Origin: Bacillus sp. NTK074B
Lineage (GTDB): Bacteria > Bacillota > Bacilli > Bacillales > Bacillaceae_B
Length of the DNA stretch: 64,000 bases
Direction: 5' to 3'
Assembly: GCF_017303375.1 (NCBI RefSeq)
Contig: NZ_JAFKOH010000002.1
Span: 124,001 to 188,000 of the forward strand
Under the pieces are notes generated by a model. It searched no databases. It was not told where the DNA came from and saw only the letters and a program-made list of their open reading frames with translations. How positions within the stretch are numbered: position 1 is the first letter of the stretch; every line of letters starts with the position of its first letter. Of the stretch, positions 45,850 to 56,328 are shown one piece after another. Position numbers and translations under genes: made by a program.

Positions 45850-47184
45850 TTAATACATTTGGATATATTGCTCGCGCTCCCAAGGATGTACTTGTGTACG
45901 GAACATATCCCATTCAATTTCTTTCGCTTCCACAAAGTGTTCGAAGATGTGTTCTCCAAGAGATTTAACGATGACTTCATTTGTTTTTAGAGTTTCAAGA
46001 GCTGCATGCAATGTTGCCGGTAGATCTACGATACCTGCTTCTTCACGCTCTTTTTTGTCCATTACATAAATGTTACGGTCAATCGGCTTAGGAGCTGGCA
46101 GGCTATTTTTTATGCCATCTAACCCTGCTGCCAATAATACAGCCATTGCCAGGTAAGGATTTGCTGCAGGATCGACACTGCGCACTTCAACACGTGTACT
46201 TAATCCACGGGAAGCAGGAATACGGATTAATGGGCTTCGGTTACGCGCAGACCATGCAACATAACAAGGTGCTTCATATCCTGGAACCAAACGCTTGTAT
46301 GAGTTGACAGTGGGATTTGTAATTGCTGTAAAGGCAGTAGCATGCTTAATGATACCAGCTAGGAATTGACGTGCAGTATCACTTAATTGCAGGTCACCTT
46401 TTTCATCAAAGAAGGAGTTGACGCCGTTTTTGAATAGTGACATATTACAGTGCATTCCAGAACCATTTACGCCGAATAATGGTTTTGGCATGAAGGTTGC
46501 GTGTAAACCATGTTTACGTGCAATTGTTTTAACCACTAATTTAAACGTTTGAATATCATCGCAAGCCTTTAATGCATTTGCATACTTGAAATCAATTTCA
46601 TGCTGACCAGGTGCTACTTCGTGGTGAGATGCTTCGATTTCAAAGCCCATTTCTTCTAATTCTAAAGCGATATCACGACGGCAGTTTTCCCCTAAATCGG
46701 TAGGAGCTAAATCGAAATATCCACCATTATCGTTTAATTCCAATGTAGGTTCACCATTAACATCTAATTTAAAGAGGAAGAATTCCGGCTCAGGTCCAAG
46801 ATTGAAGTCAGTAAACCCCAGTTCTTCCATTTCACCTAAGATACGCTTAAGGTTGTTACGAGGATCTCCCTCGAATGGAGTTCCATCCGGATTGTAAATA
46901 TCACAGATCAGTCGGGCTACTTTTCCTTTTTCAGCTGTCCATGGGAATACTAACCACGTGTCCAAATCAGGGAAAAGGTACATATCTGATTCTTCTATAC
47001 GAACGAATCCTTCAATCGAAGAACCATCAAACATCATCTTGTTATCCAATGCTTTTTCAAGCTGACTTAAAGGGATTTCTACGTTCTTAATCGTCCCTAA
47101 AATGTCAGTGAATTGTAGTCGAATGAACTTAACTCCTTCTTCATTCGCTAATCTTAACACATCTTCTCTAGTATACTTTGCCAT
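45850..47184 (-). CDS. glnA: Glutamine synthetase type I-alpha
   Basis: 444 residues, the short GSI-alpha form without the adenylylation loop. Catalytic and metal motifs: [38 protein letters not shown] and the ATP-binding [13 protein letters not shown]. Arg62 (GFVRIEESD) corresponds to the residue that in B. subtilis GlnA senses glutamine and makes the feedback-inhibited enzyme sequester TnrA and activate GlnR. Second gene of glnRA, 36 bases behind glnR, with a GAGGAGG site. Confidence 0.98.
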   Translation of the reverse strand: MAKYTREDVLRLANEEGVKFIRLQFTDILGTIKNVEIPLSQLEKALDNKMMFDGSSIEGFVRIEESDMYLFPDLDTWLVFPWTAEKGKVARLICDIYNPDGTPFEGDPRNNLKRILGEMEELGFTDFNLGPEPEFFLFKLDVNGEPTLELNDNGGYFDLAPTDLGENCRRDIALELEEMGFEIEASHHEVAPGQHEIDFKYANALKACDDIQTFKLVVKTIARKHGLHATFMPKPLFGVNGSGMHCNMSLFKNGVNSFFDEKGDLQLSDTARQFLAGIIKHATAFTAITNPTVNSYKRLVPGYEAPCYVAWSARNRSPLIRIPASRGLSTRVEVRSVDPAANPYLAMAVLLAAGLDGIKNSLPAPKPIDRNIYVMDKKEREEAGIVDLPATLHAALETLKTNEVIVKSLGEHIFEHFVEAKEIEWDMFRTQVHPWEREQYIQMY

Positions 47185-47220
47185 TTACGTAATTCCTCCT
47201 CAAGTGTATTAAAGGTTAAT

Positions 47221-47637
47221 TTAATGAAAAAAGCGTGACATATCACCTTGACGAAGGGATGATCGATTGAATCGGCCAGAATGCATTAACTCATTTCGAA
47301 GCAATTTACGCAGCTCATCGTCTGATAGATCCTGTCGTGCTTTTTCTTCCTTTTCATTACTTACGTCAGATACTACTTTGTTTTCATTATGACTGGATAC
47401 AGAAAAAATCTTCTTGATTCCGGCCATGTTGATACCCTGATCTAACAGATCCTTTACTTCTAATAACTTATCAATGTCATTCAAGGAAAAGAGCCGTCGA
47501 TTTCCCTCAGTCCGTGCAGGGTTTATCAGCTGGTGCTCTTCATAGTATCGAATCTGACGAGCCGTTAAGTCCGTGAGCTGCATGACAATACTAATTGGAA
47601 ATAATGCCATCGTTCGACGAATTTCACTTCCGCTCAT
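47221..47637 (-). CDS. glnR: GlnR, nitrogen-status repressor (MerR family)
   Basis: 138 residues from the ATG at 47637 (AAGGAGG upstream); the extra upstream open frame covers the promoter. MerR-type winged helix ([20 protein letters not shown]), then a dimer helix and a C-terminal autoinhibitory tail ([11 protein letters not shown]) that glutamine-bound GlnA relieves. It represses its own operon with glutamine excess; GlnR sites overlap and flank the promoter. Confidence 0.96.
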   Translation of the reverse strand: MSGSEIRRTMALFPISIVMQLTDLTARQIRYYEEHQLINPARTEGNRRLFSLNDIDKLLEVKDLLDQGINMAGIKKIFSVSSHNENKVVSDVSNEKEEKARQDLSDDELRKLLRNELMHSGRFNRSSLRQGDMSRFFH

Positions 47638-47671
47638 CTTGATTCCTCCTTTTGTTTTCCTTCTTAAGTAT

Positions 47672-47722
47672 ATTATATGTAATGTCAGGAGTTCTGTCAA
47701 TCATATGTTAGTTTTTCTTACA
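47672..47722 (-). promoter_or_regulatory. glnRA promoter with two GlnR/TnrA operators
   Basis: Minus-strand TTGACA (47700-47695), 17 bases, TATAAT (47677-47672). Operator 2, TGTTAGTTTTTCTTACA at 47706-47722, matches TGTNA-N7-TNACA exactly. Operator 1, TGTCAGGAGTTCTGTCA at 47683-47699, has one mismatch in the right half and covers the -35. The two-operator layout is the same as in B. subtilis. Confidence 0.88.
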
Positions 47723-47732
47723 TAAGCGATCA

Positions 47733-47763
47733 AAAGAAAAGGATAGTCGATTGTAGACTATCC
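47733..47763 (-). terminator. Intrinsic terminator of ynbB
   Basis: Minus-strand GGATAGTC / GACTATCC followed by TTTTCTTTTG; just past the ynbB stop. Confidence 0.82.
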
Positions 47764-47785
47764 AATTACTACTTTATTATCCTTT

Positions 47786-49054
47786 TCAAATAGTGATTAA
47801 ACCTTTTTCGATTAAATTATCAACTGCCGAGCAAACAGCAATTTTGACATGTGAATATGTCAATCCCCCTTGAACGTACGCAACGTATGGAGGTCTTATC
47901 GGTCCATCAGCTGATAGTTCAATGCTCGACCCTTGAATAAACGTTCCTGCCGCCATGATGACGTCGTCCTCATAACCAGGCATATAGTTTGGATATGGGG
48001 TGAAATGCGAATTGATTGGTGAGGCAAATTGGATTGCTTGACAGAAGGCAATCATTTTATCTCTATCATCGAACTGCACCGACTGGATTAAATCTGTACG
48101 AACGGCGAATGGTGAAGGATCAGTGTTCATCCCAATCTCTGTTAAAAGGGCCGATGTGAAGACAGCACCCTTCAGTGATTGTGCCACCACATGTGGTGCG
48201 AGAAAGAATCCTTGATACATTTCTTGCAGACTGTATAGGGATGCCCCAGCTTCCGCACCGATTCCGGGTGATGTCATCCGGAATGAACAGGCTTCTACGT
48301 ATTCTTTCTTACCCACGATATAGCCTCCTGTCTTAGCAAGACCTCCTCCGGGATTCTTAATAAGGGACCCTGCCATAAGATCTGCCCCGACATGACAAGG
48401 TTCTCGGTCCTCTACAAATTCACCGTAGCAGTTATCTACAAAGACAACGATTCCTGGGTTGATTTCTTTAATAAAGTCAATCATTTCCCTTATCTCTTCT
48501 ATTGTAAATGAAGGTCGGTTGGCATAGCCTTTAGAGCGCTGAATTCCCACCATTTTTGTTTTTGAAGAGATGGTCTTCGCTACCGCTTCAAAATCGACTT
48601 TTCCTGACTGTTCTAAATCCACACTTTGGTAACCAATATGGAAGTCCTTGAGAGACCCTGTGCCCTCTCCCCGTATACCGACAATTTCCTCGAGTGTGTC
48701 ATAAGGCTTTCCTGTAATGTACACAAGTTCATCCCCAGGTCGAAGCACCCCAAACAAGGCGATGGAGATTGCATGTGTACCCGAAATGATTTGTGGCCTG
48801 ACAAGCCCCGCTTCCCCGCCGAATACATCAGCGTAGATGCTCTCCAACGTGTCTCTCCCCGCATCGTCATATCCATAGCCGGTTGAAGGGATAAAGTGAG
48901 AATCACTCACCCGGTGTTTTTGAAAGGACCGTAGGACGTTAAATTGATTACTTTCAGCACGTTGATCAATTTGGCTATGTATCTCTTTGATTTTTGATTC
49001 CACTTTGGACACAAGTGGTTTTAGTGTATTCCCGTTGAGTAATTGTTCATACAT
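47786..49054 (-). CDS. ynbB: YnbB, PLP-dependent enzyme of the methionine gamma-lyase-like / aluminium-resistance family
   Basis: 422 residues. Cys/Met-metabolism fold with STGYGYDDAGRDTLE, PQIISGTHAISIALFG, DNCYGEF and the likely Schiff-base Lys in GSLIKNPGGGLAKTGGY. This family has been called aluminium resistance or methionine gamma-lyase; its reaction in Bacillus is not settled. It begins 18 bases after hflX, forming an hflX-ynbB unit that precedes glnR as in B. subtilis. The Shine-Dalgarno (AAGGG) is about 13 bases from the ATG, rather distant. Confidence 0.9.
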   Translation of the reverse strand: MYEQLLNGNTLKPLVSKVESKIKEIHSQIDQRAESNQFNVLRSFQKHRVSDSHFIPSTGYGYDDAGRDTLESIYADVFGGEAGLVRPQIISGTHAISIALFGVLRPGDELVYITGKPYDTLEEIVGIRGEGTGSLKDFHIGYQSVDLEQSGKVDFEAVAKTISSKTKMVGIQRSKGYANRPSFTIEEIREMIDFIKEINPGIVVFVDNCYGEFVEDREPCHVGADLMAGSLIKNPGGGLAKTGGYIVGKKEYVEACSFRMTSPGIGAEAGASLYSLQEMYQGFFLAPHVVAQSLKGAVFTSALLTEIGMNTDPSPFAVRTDLIQSVQFDDRDKMIAFCQAIQFASPINSHFTPYPNYMPGYEDDVIMAAGTFIQGSSIELSADGPIRPPYVAYVQGGLTYSHVKIAVCSAVDNLIEKGLITI

Positions 49055-49072
49055 AAGATTTTTGTTTCCCTT

Positions 49073-50326
49073 CTACCTTTGAAATTTCTTGATGCTTCCT
49101 GCTACTGGATGGTCTTCCAGATGATATCCGGTCAATTCATAAACAGTACTTTCTTCCAGGAATTCTATTTTCCTTAAGATGGTTTCATTCTTCAATTGTG
49201 AAAGAAGTTTTCCTTCATTCGCAGGTATAAACGCATGATAAGGTATCATATGTGTTTTCACGATTTCTTCTATTTTTAATAATAGCTGTCCCCGATCTCC
49301 TTCGTTCAGGGCACTGATCAGGATGCTGTCGGATTCCCCGGAAGGAACAAAATCTGGAATGATGAAATCCCTCTTATTATATACTGTTAATTGTGGCAAT
49401 GCGTCCATACTCAATTCCGACAATAAAGATTGAACGGTCTTTTCATGCTGATTGTAATCAGGATTGGAGCTGTCCACAATATGAAGAAGAAGGTCAGCTT
49501 CCTTCACCTCTTCCAGGGTCGACCTGAAGGCCGCCACGAGAGTTGTCGGTAAATCTTGAATAAATCCTACGGTATCCGTTAGTAACGTTTGATAACCGCA
49601 GGGTAAAGGCATCTTCCTGGTCATTGGATCCAATGTAGCGAATAACTGATTTTCTTCATATGAATCTGTCATAGATATTCTATTGAACAACGTGGACTTC
49701 CCAGCGTTTGTATACCCGACAAGAGCAATTTGAAAGGTTTTATTACGTTTTCTTCGTTCCCGGTACCTTACTCTATGTTCGACAATCGTTTGTAATTGCT
49801 TCTTTATGTCGTCGATTCTACGGTAAATATGACGGCGATCACTTTCTAGCTTCGTCTCACCCGGTCCCCTCGTTCCGATCCCTCCTCCTAATCTTGAAAG
49901 GGATGCTCCCTGACCGATCAGTCTCGGGAGCAGGTATTGAAGCTGAGCAAGCTCTACTTGTAATTTCCCTTCTCTTGAACGGGCCCTACCGGCGAAAATA
50001 TCCAAAATCAGCTGGGTGCGGTCAATTACTCTCGCATTTAACTCTCTAGATAAGTTCCTTATCTGGCTGGGAGATAATTCATCATTAAATATGATGATGT
50101 CCGGTTCAAGTTGTTCTTCCAGGATGGATAGTTCTTCCACTTTCCCTTTCCCAATATACGTACTCGGATGGACCCGGTCTCGCTTTTGGGTGATGGAAGC
50201 CACGATTTGTCCTTGAGCGGTTTCAGTCAGCTCTTCAAGCTCTGCTAAACTATATTGAAAACGCAAATCATCTTCTTCCAGTTGGCAGCCAACCAGAATG
50301 ACTTTTTCTATCGACTCATTCTTCAA
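49073..50326 (-). CDS. hflX: GTPase HflX (YnbA), ribosome-associated
   Basis: 417 residues from a TTG at 50326 (AGAAGG seven bases upstream). N-terminal HflX domain (to about 190) with [16 protein letters not shown] and [11 protein letters not shown], a [11 protein letters not shown] linker, then the Obg-type G domain: G1 [10 protein letters not shown]3 DTVGFI, G4 YNKRD. HflX splits stalled or heat-inactivated 70S ribosomes. Operon with ynbB. Confidence 0.95.
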   Translation of the reverse strand: MKNESIEKVILVGCQLEEDDLRFQYSLAELEELTETAQGQIVASITQKRDRVHPSTYIGKGKVEELSILEEQLEPDIIIFNDELSPSQIRNLSRELNARVIDRTQLILDIFAGRARSREGKLQVELAQLQYLLPRLIGQGASLSRLGGGIGTRGPGETKLESDRRHIYRRIDDIKKQLQTIVEHRVRYRERRKRNKTFQIALVGYTNAGKSTLFNRISMTDSYEENQLFATLDPMTRKMPLPCGYQTLLTDTVGFIQDLPTTLVAAFRSTLEEVKEADLLLHIVDSSNPDYNQHEKTVQSLLSELSMDALPQLTVYNKRDFIIPDFVPSGESDSILISALNEGDRGQLLLKIEEIVKTHMIPYHAFIPANEGKLLSQLKNETILRKIEFLEESTVYELTGYHLEDHPVAGSIKKFQR

Positions 50327-50528
50327 TCATCATCCTTCTTTCTTTACTTTTCAATCTAATTCCCATCATATCAAATCCACCCCGTAAACTCTATGTAAAA
50401 AGCAATGAAAAATGGTTGCAAATAAGCACATTCGTGTTAAAATCAGTATGCTTGATTATGACAAAACACCACTTCAAGATTCTACATAATGGCATGTAGC
50501 ATATTGTATAGGGTGAGGAGGAATGAGT

Positions 50529-51137
50529 ATGACGTGGGAAGTACTGAGTATCATCGGTACCGTTGCTTTTGCTATTTCAGGAGCTATCATCGCCATGGAA
50601 GAGGAATATGATATCCTCGGTGTTTATATATTAGGAATTGTCACTGCTTTCGGTGGGGGAGCCATCCGGAATTTACTGATTGGTGTACCGGTATCTGCAC
50701 TTTGGGAGCAGGGAATGCTATTTCAAATCGCTCTTCTTTCCATTACAGCCGTATTCCTATTCCCTAATAATCTCTTAAAACATTGGAGGAAGTGGGGGAA
50801 TTTTTTTGATGCAATTGGTCTTTCCGCATTTGCCATCCAAGGTGCCTTATATGCATCTGAAATGAACCATCCCATCAGCGCGATAATCGTTGCTGCCGTG
50901 TTGACGGGGAGTGGCGGTGGAATGATACGTGACCTTCTCGCTGGCCGAAAGCCGTTGGTCCTGAGATCTGAAATATATGCTGTGTGGGCCGTTCTTTGCG
51001 GTGCAGCCATAGGACTCGGCATTGTTCACACTGCCTTAGAGTTATATTCTTTATTCGTCATTACCACGGCATTGCGTGTCCTTTCCTATTTATATAAATG
51101 GAGGCTACCAAATCGAAGTTTACGCGCCCATGTATAA
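50529..51137 (+). CDS. UPF0126/TRIC-type membrane protein
   Basis: 202 residues from the second ATG (50529, AGGAGG seven bases upstream); the first ATG at 50523 is only one base from the site. It contains two copies of the glycine-rich unit, GTVAFAISGAIIAME ... AFGGGAIRNLLIG and FFDAIGLSAFAIQGA ... GSGGGMIRDLLAG, with six to seven helices, typical of UPF0126 (bacterial relatives of trimeric intracellular cation channels). Probable ion channel; the ion is not known here. Monocistronic, convergent with spoVK. Confidence 0.9.
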   Translation: MTWEVLSIIGTVAFAISGAIIAMEEEYDILGVYILGIVTAFGGGAIRNLLIGVPVSALWEQGMLFQIALLSITAVFLFPNNLLKHWRKWGNFFDAIGLSAFAIQGALYASEMNHPISAIIVAAVLTGSGGGMIRDLLAGRKPLVLRSEIYAVWAVLCGAAIGLGIVHTALELYSLFVITTALRVLSYLYKWRLPNRSLRAHV

Positions 51138-51176
51138 AAAAACCATGCATTCAAATGTGAATGCATGGTTTTTTGA
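51136..51176. terminator. Bidirectional terminator
   Basis: Perfect stem AAAACCATGCATTC / GAATGCATGGTTTT with an A-run on the left and T6 on the right, between the UPF0126 gene and spoVK. Confidence 0.93.
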
Positions 51177-51183
51177 TAATCTC

Positions 51184-52137
51184 TTATTCTGAGGCTTTCG
51201 TAAACACGAGGTCGTTACTTCTTATGGTCAACAGATCATGTCGATCAAAACAATTCTCCATTAAGAGTCTCATTGCCTGGGTTCTTATGGATTTTTCAAG
51301 GATATTCCGAACATACCTGCCATTTGAAAATGCAACCGGAGATAGAGTATTCTTAGCTATATTCAAATGATCACGAATCTTTCTTTCTGCATCATGACTC
51401 AACAAGTACTGCTTCTCATCCAGCATTCTTTTACCGATTTCCATGAGCTGATCGACAGAATAGTCAGGAAAGTGAAACACAAGGGGAAATCGTGATTGAA
51501 GACCCGGATTCAACGTGAGAAAGTGCTCCATTTCTCTCGAATAACCTGCCAGGATCAAAATGAAATCATGCTGCTTATCTTCCATATGCTTCACAAGCGT
51601 ATCGATGGCCTCTTTTCCAAAATCCTTCTCTCCCCCTCTTCCAAGCGAATATGCCTCATCAATGAATAGTATGCCGCCTAGAGCCTTTTTCACCAAATCC
51701 CTTGTCTTCTGGGCCGTATGACCAATATATTCACCAACCAGATCAGCCCTCTCTGCCTCGATCAAATGTCCTTTCGAAAGAACGTTCATTTTCAAGAAGA
51801 GTTTCCCTATTATTCTTGCCACAGTTGTTTTACCTGTACCAGGATTACCTTTGAACATCATATGGAGAGCTTGTTTTCCAGCTTTCAGACCCATAGCTTC
51901 CCGTTTTTTATTTACGTATATCCATGCATAAATCTCTTTTACCATTTTCTTCATATCTTCCATTCCTACAAGTGAGCCAAGTTCTTCTTCGATTTCTTTC
52001 AATGCTATGTGCTCTTGAGGGAGGGATTGTGGGACTGAATCCAGCGTTTCCCGTATTGAACTCCTTTTCTGAGAATTAAGTACAATGCTGATTTGACCGT
52101 TATTTTTCATTCTCATTGGTTGATCCAAACATTTCAC
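51184..52137 (-). CDS. spoVK: SpoVK, sporulation AAA+ ATPase
   Basis: 317 residues with one AAA+ module: Walker A GNPGTGKTT (about 93), Walker B GGILFIDEAYSL, sensor region LAGYSREM and the arginine finger region NPGLQSRFP. It is a CbxX/CfxQ-type ATPase needed for spore maturation in B. subtilis, where it is transcribed by SigE. The start is uncertain: the GTG at 52137 overlaps its own GAGGTG, and an ATG at 52116 matches the family N-terminus (KNNGQISIVLN) but lacks a good site. Upstream a perfect 0A-box-like nonamer is found; no clear SigE promoter was recognised. Confidence 0.93.
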   Translation of the reverse strand: MKCLDQPMRMKNNGQISIVLNSQKRSSIRETLDSVPQSLPQEHIALKEIEEELGSLVGMEDMKKMVKEIYAWIYVNKKREAMGLKAGKQALHMMFKGNPGTGKTTVARIIGKLFLKMNVLSKGHLIEAERADLVGEYIGHTAQKTRDLVKKALGGILFIDEAYSLGRGGEKDFGKEAIDTLVKHMEDKQHDFILILAGYSREMEHFLTLNPGLQSRFPLVFHFPDYSVDQLMEIGKRMLDEKQYLLSHDAERKIRDHLNIAKNTLSPVAFSNGRYVRNILEKSIRTQAMRLLMENCFDRHDLLTIRSNDLVFTKASE

Positions 52138-52212
52138 CTCACGATTCTAAAAAACCATATCCGCTTATCGCATATAAGGGGAGTATTCGACTGCTAATTT
52201 ACCCTGATTTTT

Positions 52213-52221
52213 TTCGACAAA
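52213..52221 (-). promoter_or_regulatory. 0A-box-like site upstream of spoVK
   Basis: TTTGTCGAA read on the minus strand, identical to the Spo0A box consensus, 76 bases upstream of the spoVK start. The rest of 52138-52474 is AT-rich with no gene or strong promoter that I can support. Confidence 0.45.
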
Positions 52222-52474
52222 TAAAAAGAATCCTGTCTATTCCTGCGCTTTCCCGAGAAATAAATAGAATTTCGCTGCGAATAAATGGTTTGATCTGCAC
52301 CCTTTGTTTATCAATCAACCTGTGTGATTTATTTCCAACCACTCAATTTTCAAATTTCAGGGTTCCTTTTCCATGAAGGCAGTAAAGGAGTAAATAAAAC
52401 CCTCTCTTATCATCCTATTCACTCATAGTGCATTTCATTAATTATTCTTCTCCGGGTCATCACGCCCACCTCAA

Positions 52475-52505
52475 TAAAAAAAGCTGCCCTAAGTGGCAGC
52501 TTTCC
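52475..52505 (-). terminator. Intrinsic terminator of hfq
   Basis: Minus-strand AAAGCTGCCAC / GGGCAGCTTT followed by T4, ten bases past the hfq stop. Confidence 0.9.
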
Positions 52506-52513
52506 CATAAACC

Positions 52514-52750
52514 TTAATTCGTTTGTTCTTCAAAATTTATTTGAACATTTCGCTGTGGTGCGAATGTTGAGATGGCATGTTTGTAAACAAGTTGCTGTTT
52601 ACCTTCCGTTTCAAATAGGACGGTAAAATTATCAAACCCTTTTACTTGCCCTCGGATCTGGAAGCCGTTTAAAAGGAATACTGTTACGAGTGAACCGTCT
52701 TTTCTCAATTGATTAAGGAATTGATCTTGGATATTAATGGATTGTTTCAT
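52514..52750 (-). CDS. hfq: RNA chaperone Hfq
   Basis: 78 residues. Sm1 motif around [21 protein letters not shown] and Sm2 [10 protein letters not shown], with QDQFLNQLR of the proximal RNA-binding helix. Forms a hexameric ring that binds small RNAs and A-rich RNA. It follows miaA by 22 bases, a widespread operon. Strong AGAGGAGG site. The C-terminal tail is short, as in other Bacillus Hfq proteins. Confidence 0.97.
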   Translation of the reverse strand: MKQSINIQDQFLNQLRKDGSLVTVFLLNGFQIRGQVKGFDNFTVLFETEGKQQLVYKHAISTFAPQRNVQINFEEQTN

Positions 52751-52772
52751 GGTTAGTCCTCCTCTTCTATCT

Positions 52773-53738
52773 CTACATTAACTTATTCGACTTTAATTGA
52801 AGGTTTCCTGCAATAAATTCTGAAATCTCTTCAATAATTTTGGCATGCTTACTATCTTCTGTCATATCAAACCAGGCAACGTCCATTTTATTTCGAAACC
52901 AGGTGAGTTGTCGCTTGGCGTACCTTCTGGAATTTTGTTTAAGATTTTCGATTGCCTGATCAAGGCTGATGGTGCCATCAAAGTAATCATAAAGCTCTTT
53001 ATATCCAATAGCCTGGACTGACTGAACCCCCCTCACACCTTCATCAAATAATCCTTTAACTTCATCCAGGAGACCCTGATTCATCATCAAGTCTACTCGA
53101 ACGTTGATTCTCTTATATAACATTTCCCTGTCCATGGTTAAACCAATTAACGCTACATCGTACTGTAGCTCATGTGCTTGGTTTTCCTGATACTCACTCA
53201 TGGTTCTACCGGTACAATGAAAAATCTCCAGTGCACGAATAACACGCCGTGTATTATTTGGATGGATATGGCCCGCGGATGAAGGATCTACCTCGACTAG
53301 CTTATGATGAAGCCACTCGGATCCATGCTTTGCAAGCTCTGCTTCTAATTCAGCGCGATACTCTTCATCTCCTGGTGTTTCTGTAAATTGATAATCATAT
53401 AGAACCGATTGTATATAAAGACCCGTTCCTCCAACAATCAAAGGGACTTTCCCCCGTGAATGAATCTCGGATATCTTCTTCCTTACAATTTGCTGAAACT
53501 CGGCCACAGAAAATGACTCTTCAGGGTTTTTAATATCAACCAAGTGATGGGGCACGCCTTCCATCTCGTCAATGGTGATCTTTGCGGTCCCTATGTCCAT
53601 TTTTCTGTATATTTGCATGGAGTCACCACTAATGATTTCTCCATTAAACCTTTTGGCAAGCTCAATACTCGTCTTGGTCTTCCCTACTGCAGTGGGACCT
53701 ATAAGGACAATCACTTTCTCTTTCACCATATTTATCAT
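52773..53738 (-). CDS. miaA: tRNA dimethylallyltransferase
   Basis: 321 residues. P-loop GPTAVGKT (about 14-21), catalytic-pocket motifs SGDSMQIYR and DIGTAKI, the tRNA-binding [11 protein letters not shown] and the C-terminal [10 protein letters not shown]. Adds dimethylallyl to A37 of tRNAs that read UNN codons, which includes tRNA-Trp and possibly tRNA-Sec (A37 present here). Start ATG at 53738; a second in-frame Met at residue 4 is possible. Operon with hfq. Confidence 0.96.
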   Translation of the reverse strand: MINMVKEKVIVLIGPTAVGKTKTSIELAKRFNGEIISGDSMQIYRKMDIGTAKITIDEMEGVPHHLVDIKNPEESFSVAEFQQIVRKKISEIHSRGKVPLIVGGTGLYIQSVLYDYQFTETPGDEEYRAELEAELAKHGSEWLHHKLVEVDPSSAGHIHPNNTRRVIRALEIFHCTGRTMSEYQENQAHELQYDVALIGLTMDREMLYKRINVRVDLMMNQGLLDEVKGLFDEGVRGVQSVQAIGYKELYDYFDGTISLDQAIENLKQNSRRYAKRQLTWFRNKMDVAWFDMTEDSKHAKIIEEISEFIAGNLQLKSNKLM

Positions 53739-53902
53739 ATGTTCACTGCTTTCTATGTAAATGTCTCTTTACATATTATCGTACCATAATAATAGAAGGG
53801 ATGAAATCACATCTTGTCAGTATGTCCGCTTCCCAACGTTTTATTCCGATTAATATCTCTTCTATGAAGAAAAGTACCCATTCCTCTCTTTCCTAAAACG
53901 TC

Positions 53903-53942
53903 ATAAATCTGCTTGAAGGAATGCCCCTTCAAGCAAATTGTG
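53903..53942 (-). terminator. Probable terminator upstream of miaA / beside the acylase stop
   Basis: Minus-strand TTGCTTGAAGG / CCTTCAAGCA stem right after the penicillin acylase stop, but with only a weak T-run (GATTTATG). Confidence 0.5.
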
Positions 53943-53943
53943 T

Positions 53944-56328
53944 TTATTCCGGCTTCATGATCAATTGATCACCTCCGGATCTTTCAAGGGAGGTTTTATG
54001 ATACTCTCCCTTTACCCAGGCGTCAATTTGATTTTGATACCATTCACTTTTGTAGTGACCTGCCTGTCCCGGGCCTACAATATGATATCCGTTGGCCATA
54101 TCCGAGGTATCAATCAAGAATCTCCAGGAAGCACCGTGATTGACAATTCCTTCATCATTATAACTTGCAGCCTCGACTGTCACCCTGCTTCCTCCGACAG
54201 GAATAGGGTCTTTCGCGTTCAGGAACTTTTTAAGAATAGGAGAGGCACTTGATAATGGATGTTCGAAATACACTTTATGATACATCCCCCATTCCCAATC
54301 ATTCATTGAAGTTCCATATAACTCCTTTAGTTCATTCAGTGCCTTTGTAAGTGACGCAGATACAAATGTTTCGTATCCGCCTCGATCCTCAAACCATTTT
54401 GACTCTTCCCCTTCGTGTGCTTTACGAATGAGTTCATCGACCACACTTTGGCGTCCTTCAAACAGTTTCATCATTTCTTCCGGAACCTCTTTTTGAAAGA
54501 GACCAGTAGAAATTTCATTCATCCATTGGTGAAAGATCAAGGGTGCTGCTGAATCCTTATCGTCTTGGTAATTCCAGGAGTTTAAAATCTCCAGAGCATC
54601 TGATTGTACGGCGGTCAACGTACTTTTTTCCAAATCTTCTGTCAGTACAGGAACAAATTCCCGGGCGTGCAAATTCTTTTGATCCATTTGCAGGTCTTCC
54701 ATATCGGTAAGAGTCAGTTTGTTTTTATCTTTCAAGTATTCTGAGATTCTCATATAGCGATACGGCTGGGCCCAATGATGACTAATGTGGTATGGGTAAT
54801 CATCTGTCACCACCTTATTATTCGCTGTCGCTACAAATCCTGATTCCGGGTTGATCACTTTCGGGAGTTCATCAAAGGGTATATAGCCTTGCCACTCATA
54901 ATCAGGGTCCCAGCCTGGAACGGGCAATAGTCCATCCCCTTTCTTCCTGATGGGGATTTTTCCATTTGCTTTGTATGCAATCGTGCCATCCTTAGACGCA
55001 AATACGAAATTTTGGGTAGGTACATGAAAGTGCTTCAGAGCCTCTTCAAATTCACCCCAATTCTTTGCTTTATTGATATTGATGATGGCAGATAGTTCAA
55101 GACTTGGATCCAATGCTGTCCATCGCATTGACAAGACCTGCCCGGACTCCTGTTGTTGGGCAAACTCAGAAATCACAGGTCCATGCCTTGTTACGGTTAC
55201 TGTATAAGGTATAGTCTCACTATCCTTTACTTTAATCGGCTCTTGTAAAATAGTCGCCTTTTCCCACTTCCCATCATACAAAAACAGCTCAGGATCCTCT
55301 TCATTGCGCTTCTCTATATACAAATCCTGGACGTCCGGACCCGTGTTCGTGACACCCCATGCGATCTGTTCATTGTGACCGAGGATAATTCCAGGAATGC
55401 CTGCAAAAATCACCCCACTCACATTAACTTCCGGGGATTCCAGGTGCATCTGATACCATATGGAAGGTGTCCCTAATGAAAGATGAGGATCATCAGCAAG
55501 GATTGGCTTACCATTCTCAGTCTTTTCTCCACTTACCACCCAATTATTGCTCCCGTTGAACTCAGGAGGGGTAACCGCTTCTGCAAAGGATTTCTCCAAA
55601 TCCAGCTGACTCTCACCTATATCTGATAGAATGGTAGGTGCTCCTTCAGGATAGGAAGGAAATAAATCATACGCCTTCTCTTTCGGAAGATTTTCGAGTG
55701 CCCAATATCTGAAAGCCTGTCCCTGCCAATGACCTCCTAAATCAAAAGCCATGTATTTTCCAATGGTCAGTGAATCGATGGGAGTCCATTTTTCCGGCTT
55801 ATACCCCAGGAGAGTAAACTCGAATGGAAGCCTGCCCTTATCCGAGGCTTCATCCATATAGGCATTGACTCCATCGGCATACCATTCAAGAAGCTGTTTT
55901 GCTTCATCTGGATAGGCGGTAAAGGAAACCTCGGCTGCCCTTCTCAAGCCGAATGTCCTGAAGAATTTGTCCCTGTCCACCGCCTTCTCCCCTACGACCT
56001 CACTCAATCGCCCCGATGCCTGCCGCCTGCTTAAATCCATTTGGAATAAGCGATCTTGAGCCTGAACATACCCTTGAGCCATATAAAGGTCTTTATCATT
56101 TTGAGCCTGAATATGCGGTACACCGTCTTTATCCCTTACTACTTTCACTTCATTTGATAAACCACTTAACGAAATAGTACCGGATGTAACCGGAAGAGAC
56201 CTGTCGATATAATAGTTTGCAAAGATCACTAGACCAAGCAGGAGAAATAATATACTTCCCGCAGTCCACAACGTAATTGTAAGACGCTTATTCTTTTTCT
56301 GTTTCTGAAGCTCAATGCCTCCATTCAT
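53944..56328 (-). CDS. Penicillin acylase family (Ntn-hydrolase) protein
   Basis: 794 residues from the ATG at 56328 (GGGGG seven bases upstream). An N-terminal membrane helix (about 16-40) anchors it outside. The alpha-chain-like part has the start-of-family VKVVRDKDGVPHIQAQN; after a spacer the Ntn nucleophile is Ser260 in NGSNNWVVSG, where the proenzyme cleaves itself; then DDPHLSLGTPSIWYQ and NxxQxxAWGVTNTGPDVQDLY of the beta chain. Relatives hydrolyse penicillins or acyl-homoserine lactones; the natural substrate is unknown. A quorum-quenching activity is possible but cannot be read from sequence. Confidence 0.92.
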   Translation of the reverse strand: MNGGIELQKQKKNKRLTITLWTAGSILFLLLGLVIFANYYIDRSLPVTSGTISLSGLSNEVKVVRDKDGVPHIQAQNDKDLYMAQGYVQAQDRLFQMDLSRRQASGRLSEVVGEKAVDRDKFFRTFGLRRAAEVSFTAYPDEAKQLLEWYADGVNAYMDEASDKGRLPFEFTLLGYKPEKWTPIDSLTIGKYMAFDLGGHWQGQAFRYWALENLPKEKAYDLFPSYPEGAPTILSDIGESQLDLEKSFAEAVTPPEFNGSNNWVVSGEKTENGKPILADDPHLSLGTPSIWYQMHLESPEVNVSGVIFAGIPGIILGHNEQIAWGVTNTGPDVQDLYIEKRNEEDPELFLYDGKWEKATILQEPIKVKDSETIPYTVTVTRHGPVISEFAQQQESGQVLSMRWTALDPSLELSAIININKAKNWGEFEEALKHFHVPTQNFVFASKDGTIAYKANGKIPIRKKGDGLLPVPGWDPDYEWQGYIPFDELPKVINPESGFVATANNKVVTDDYPYHISHHWAQPYRYMRISEYLKDKNKLTLTDMEDLQMDQKNLHAREFVPVLTEDLEKSTLTAVQSDALEILNSWNYQDDKDSAAPLIFHQWMNEISTGLFQKEVPEEMMKLFEGRQSVVDELIRKAHEGEESKWFEDRGGYETFVSASLTKALNELKELYGTSMNDWEWGMYHKVYFEHPLSSASPILKKFLNAKDPIPVGGSRVTVEAASYNDEGIVNHGASWRFLIDTSDMANGYHIVGPGQAGHYKSEWYQNQIDAWVKGEYHKTSLERSGGDQLIMKPE

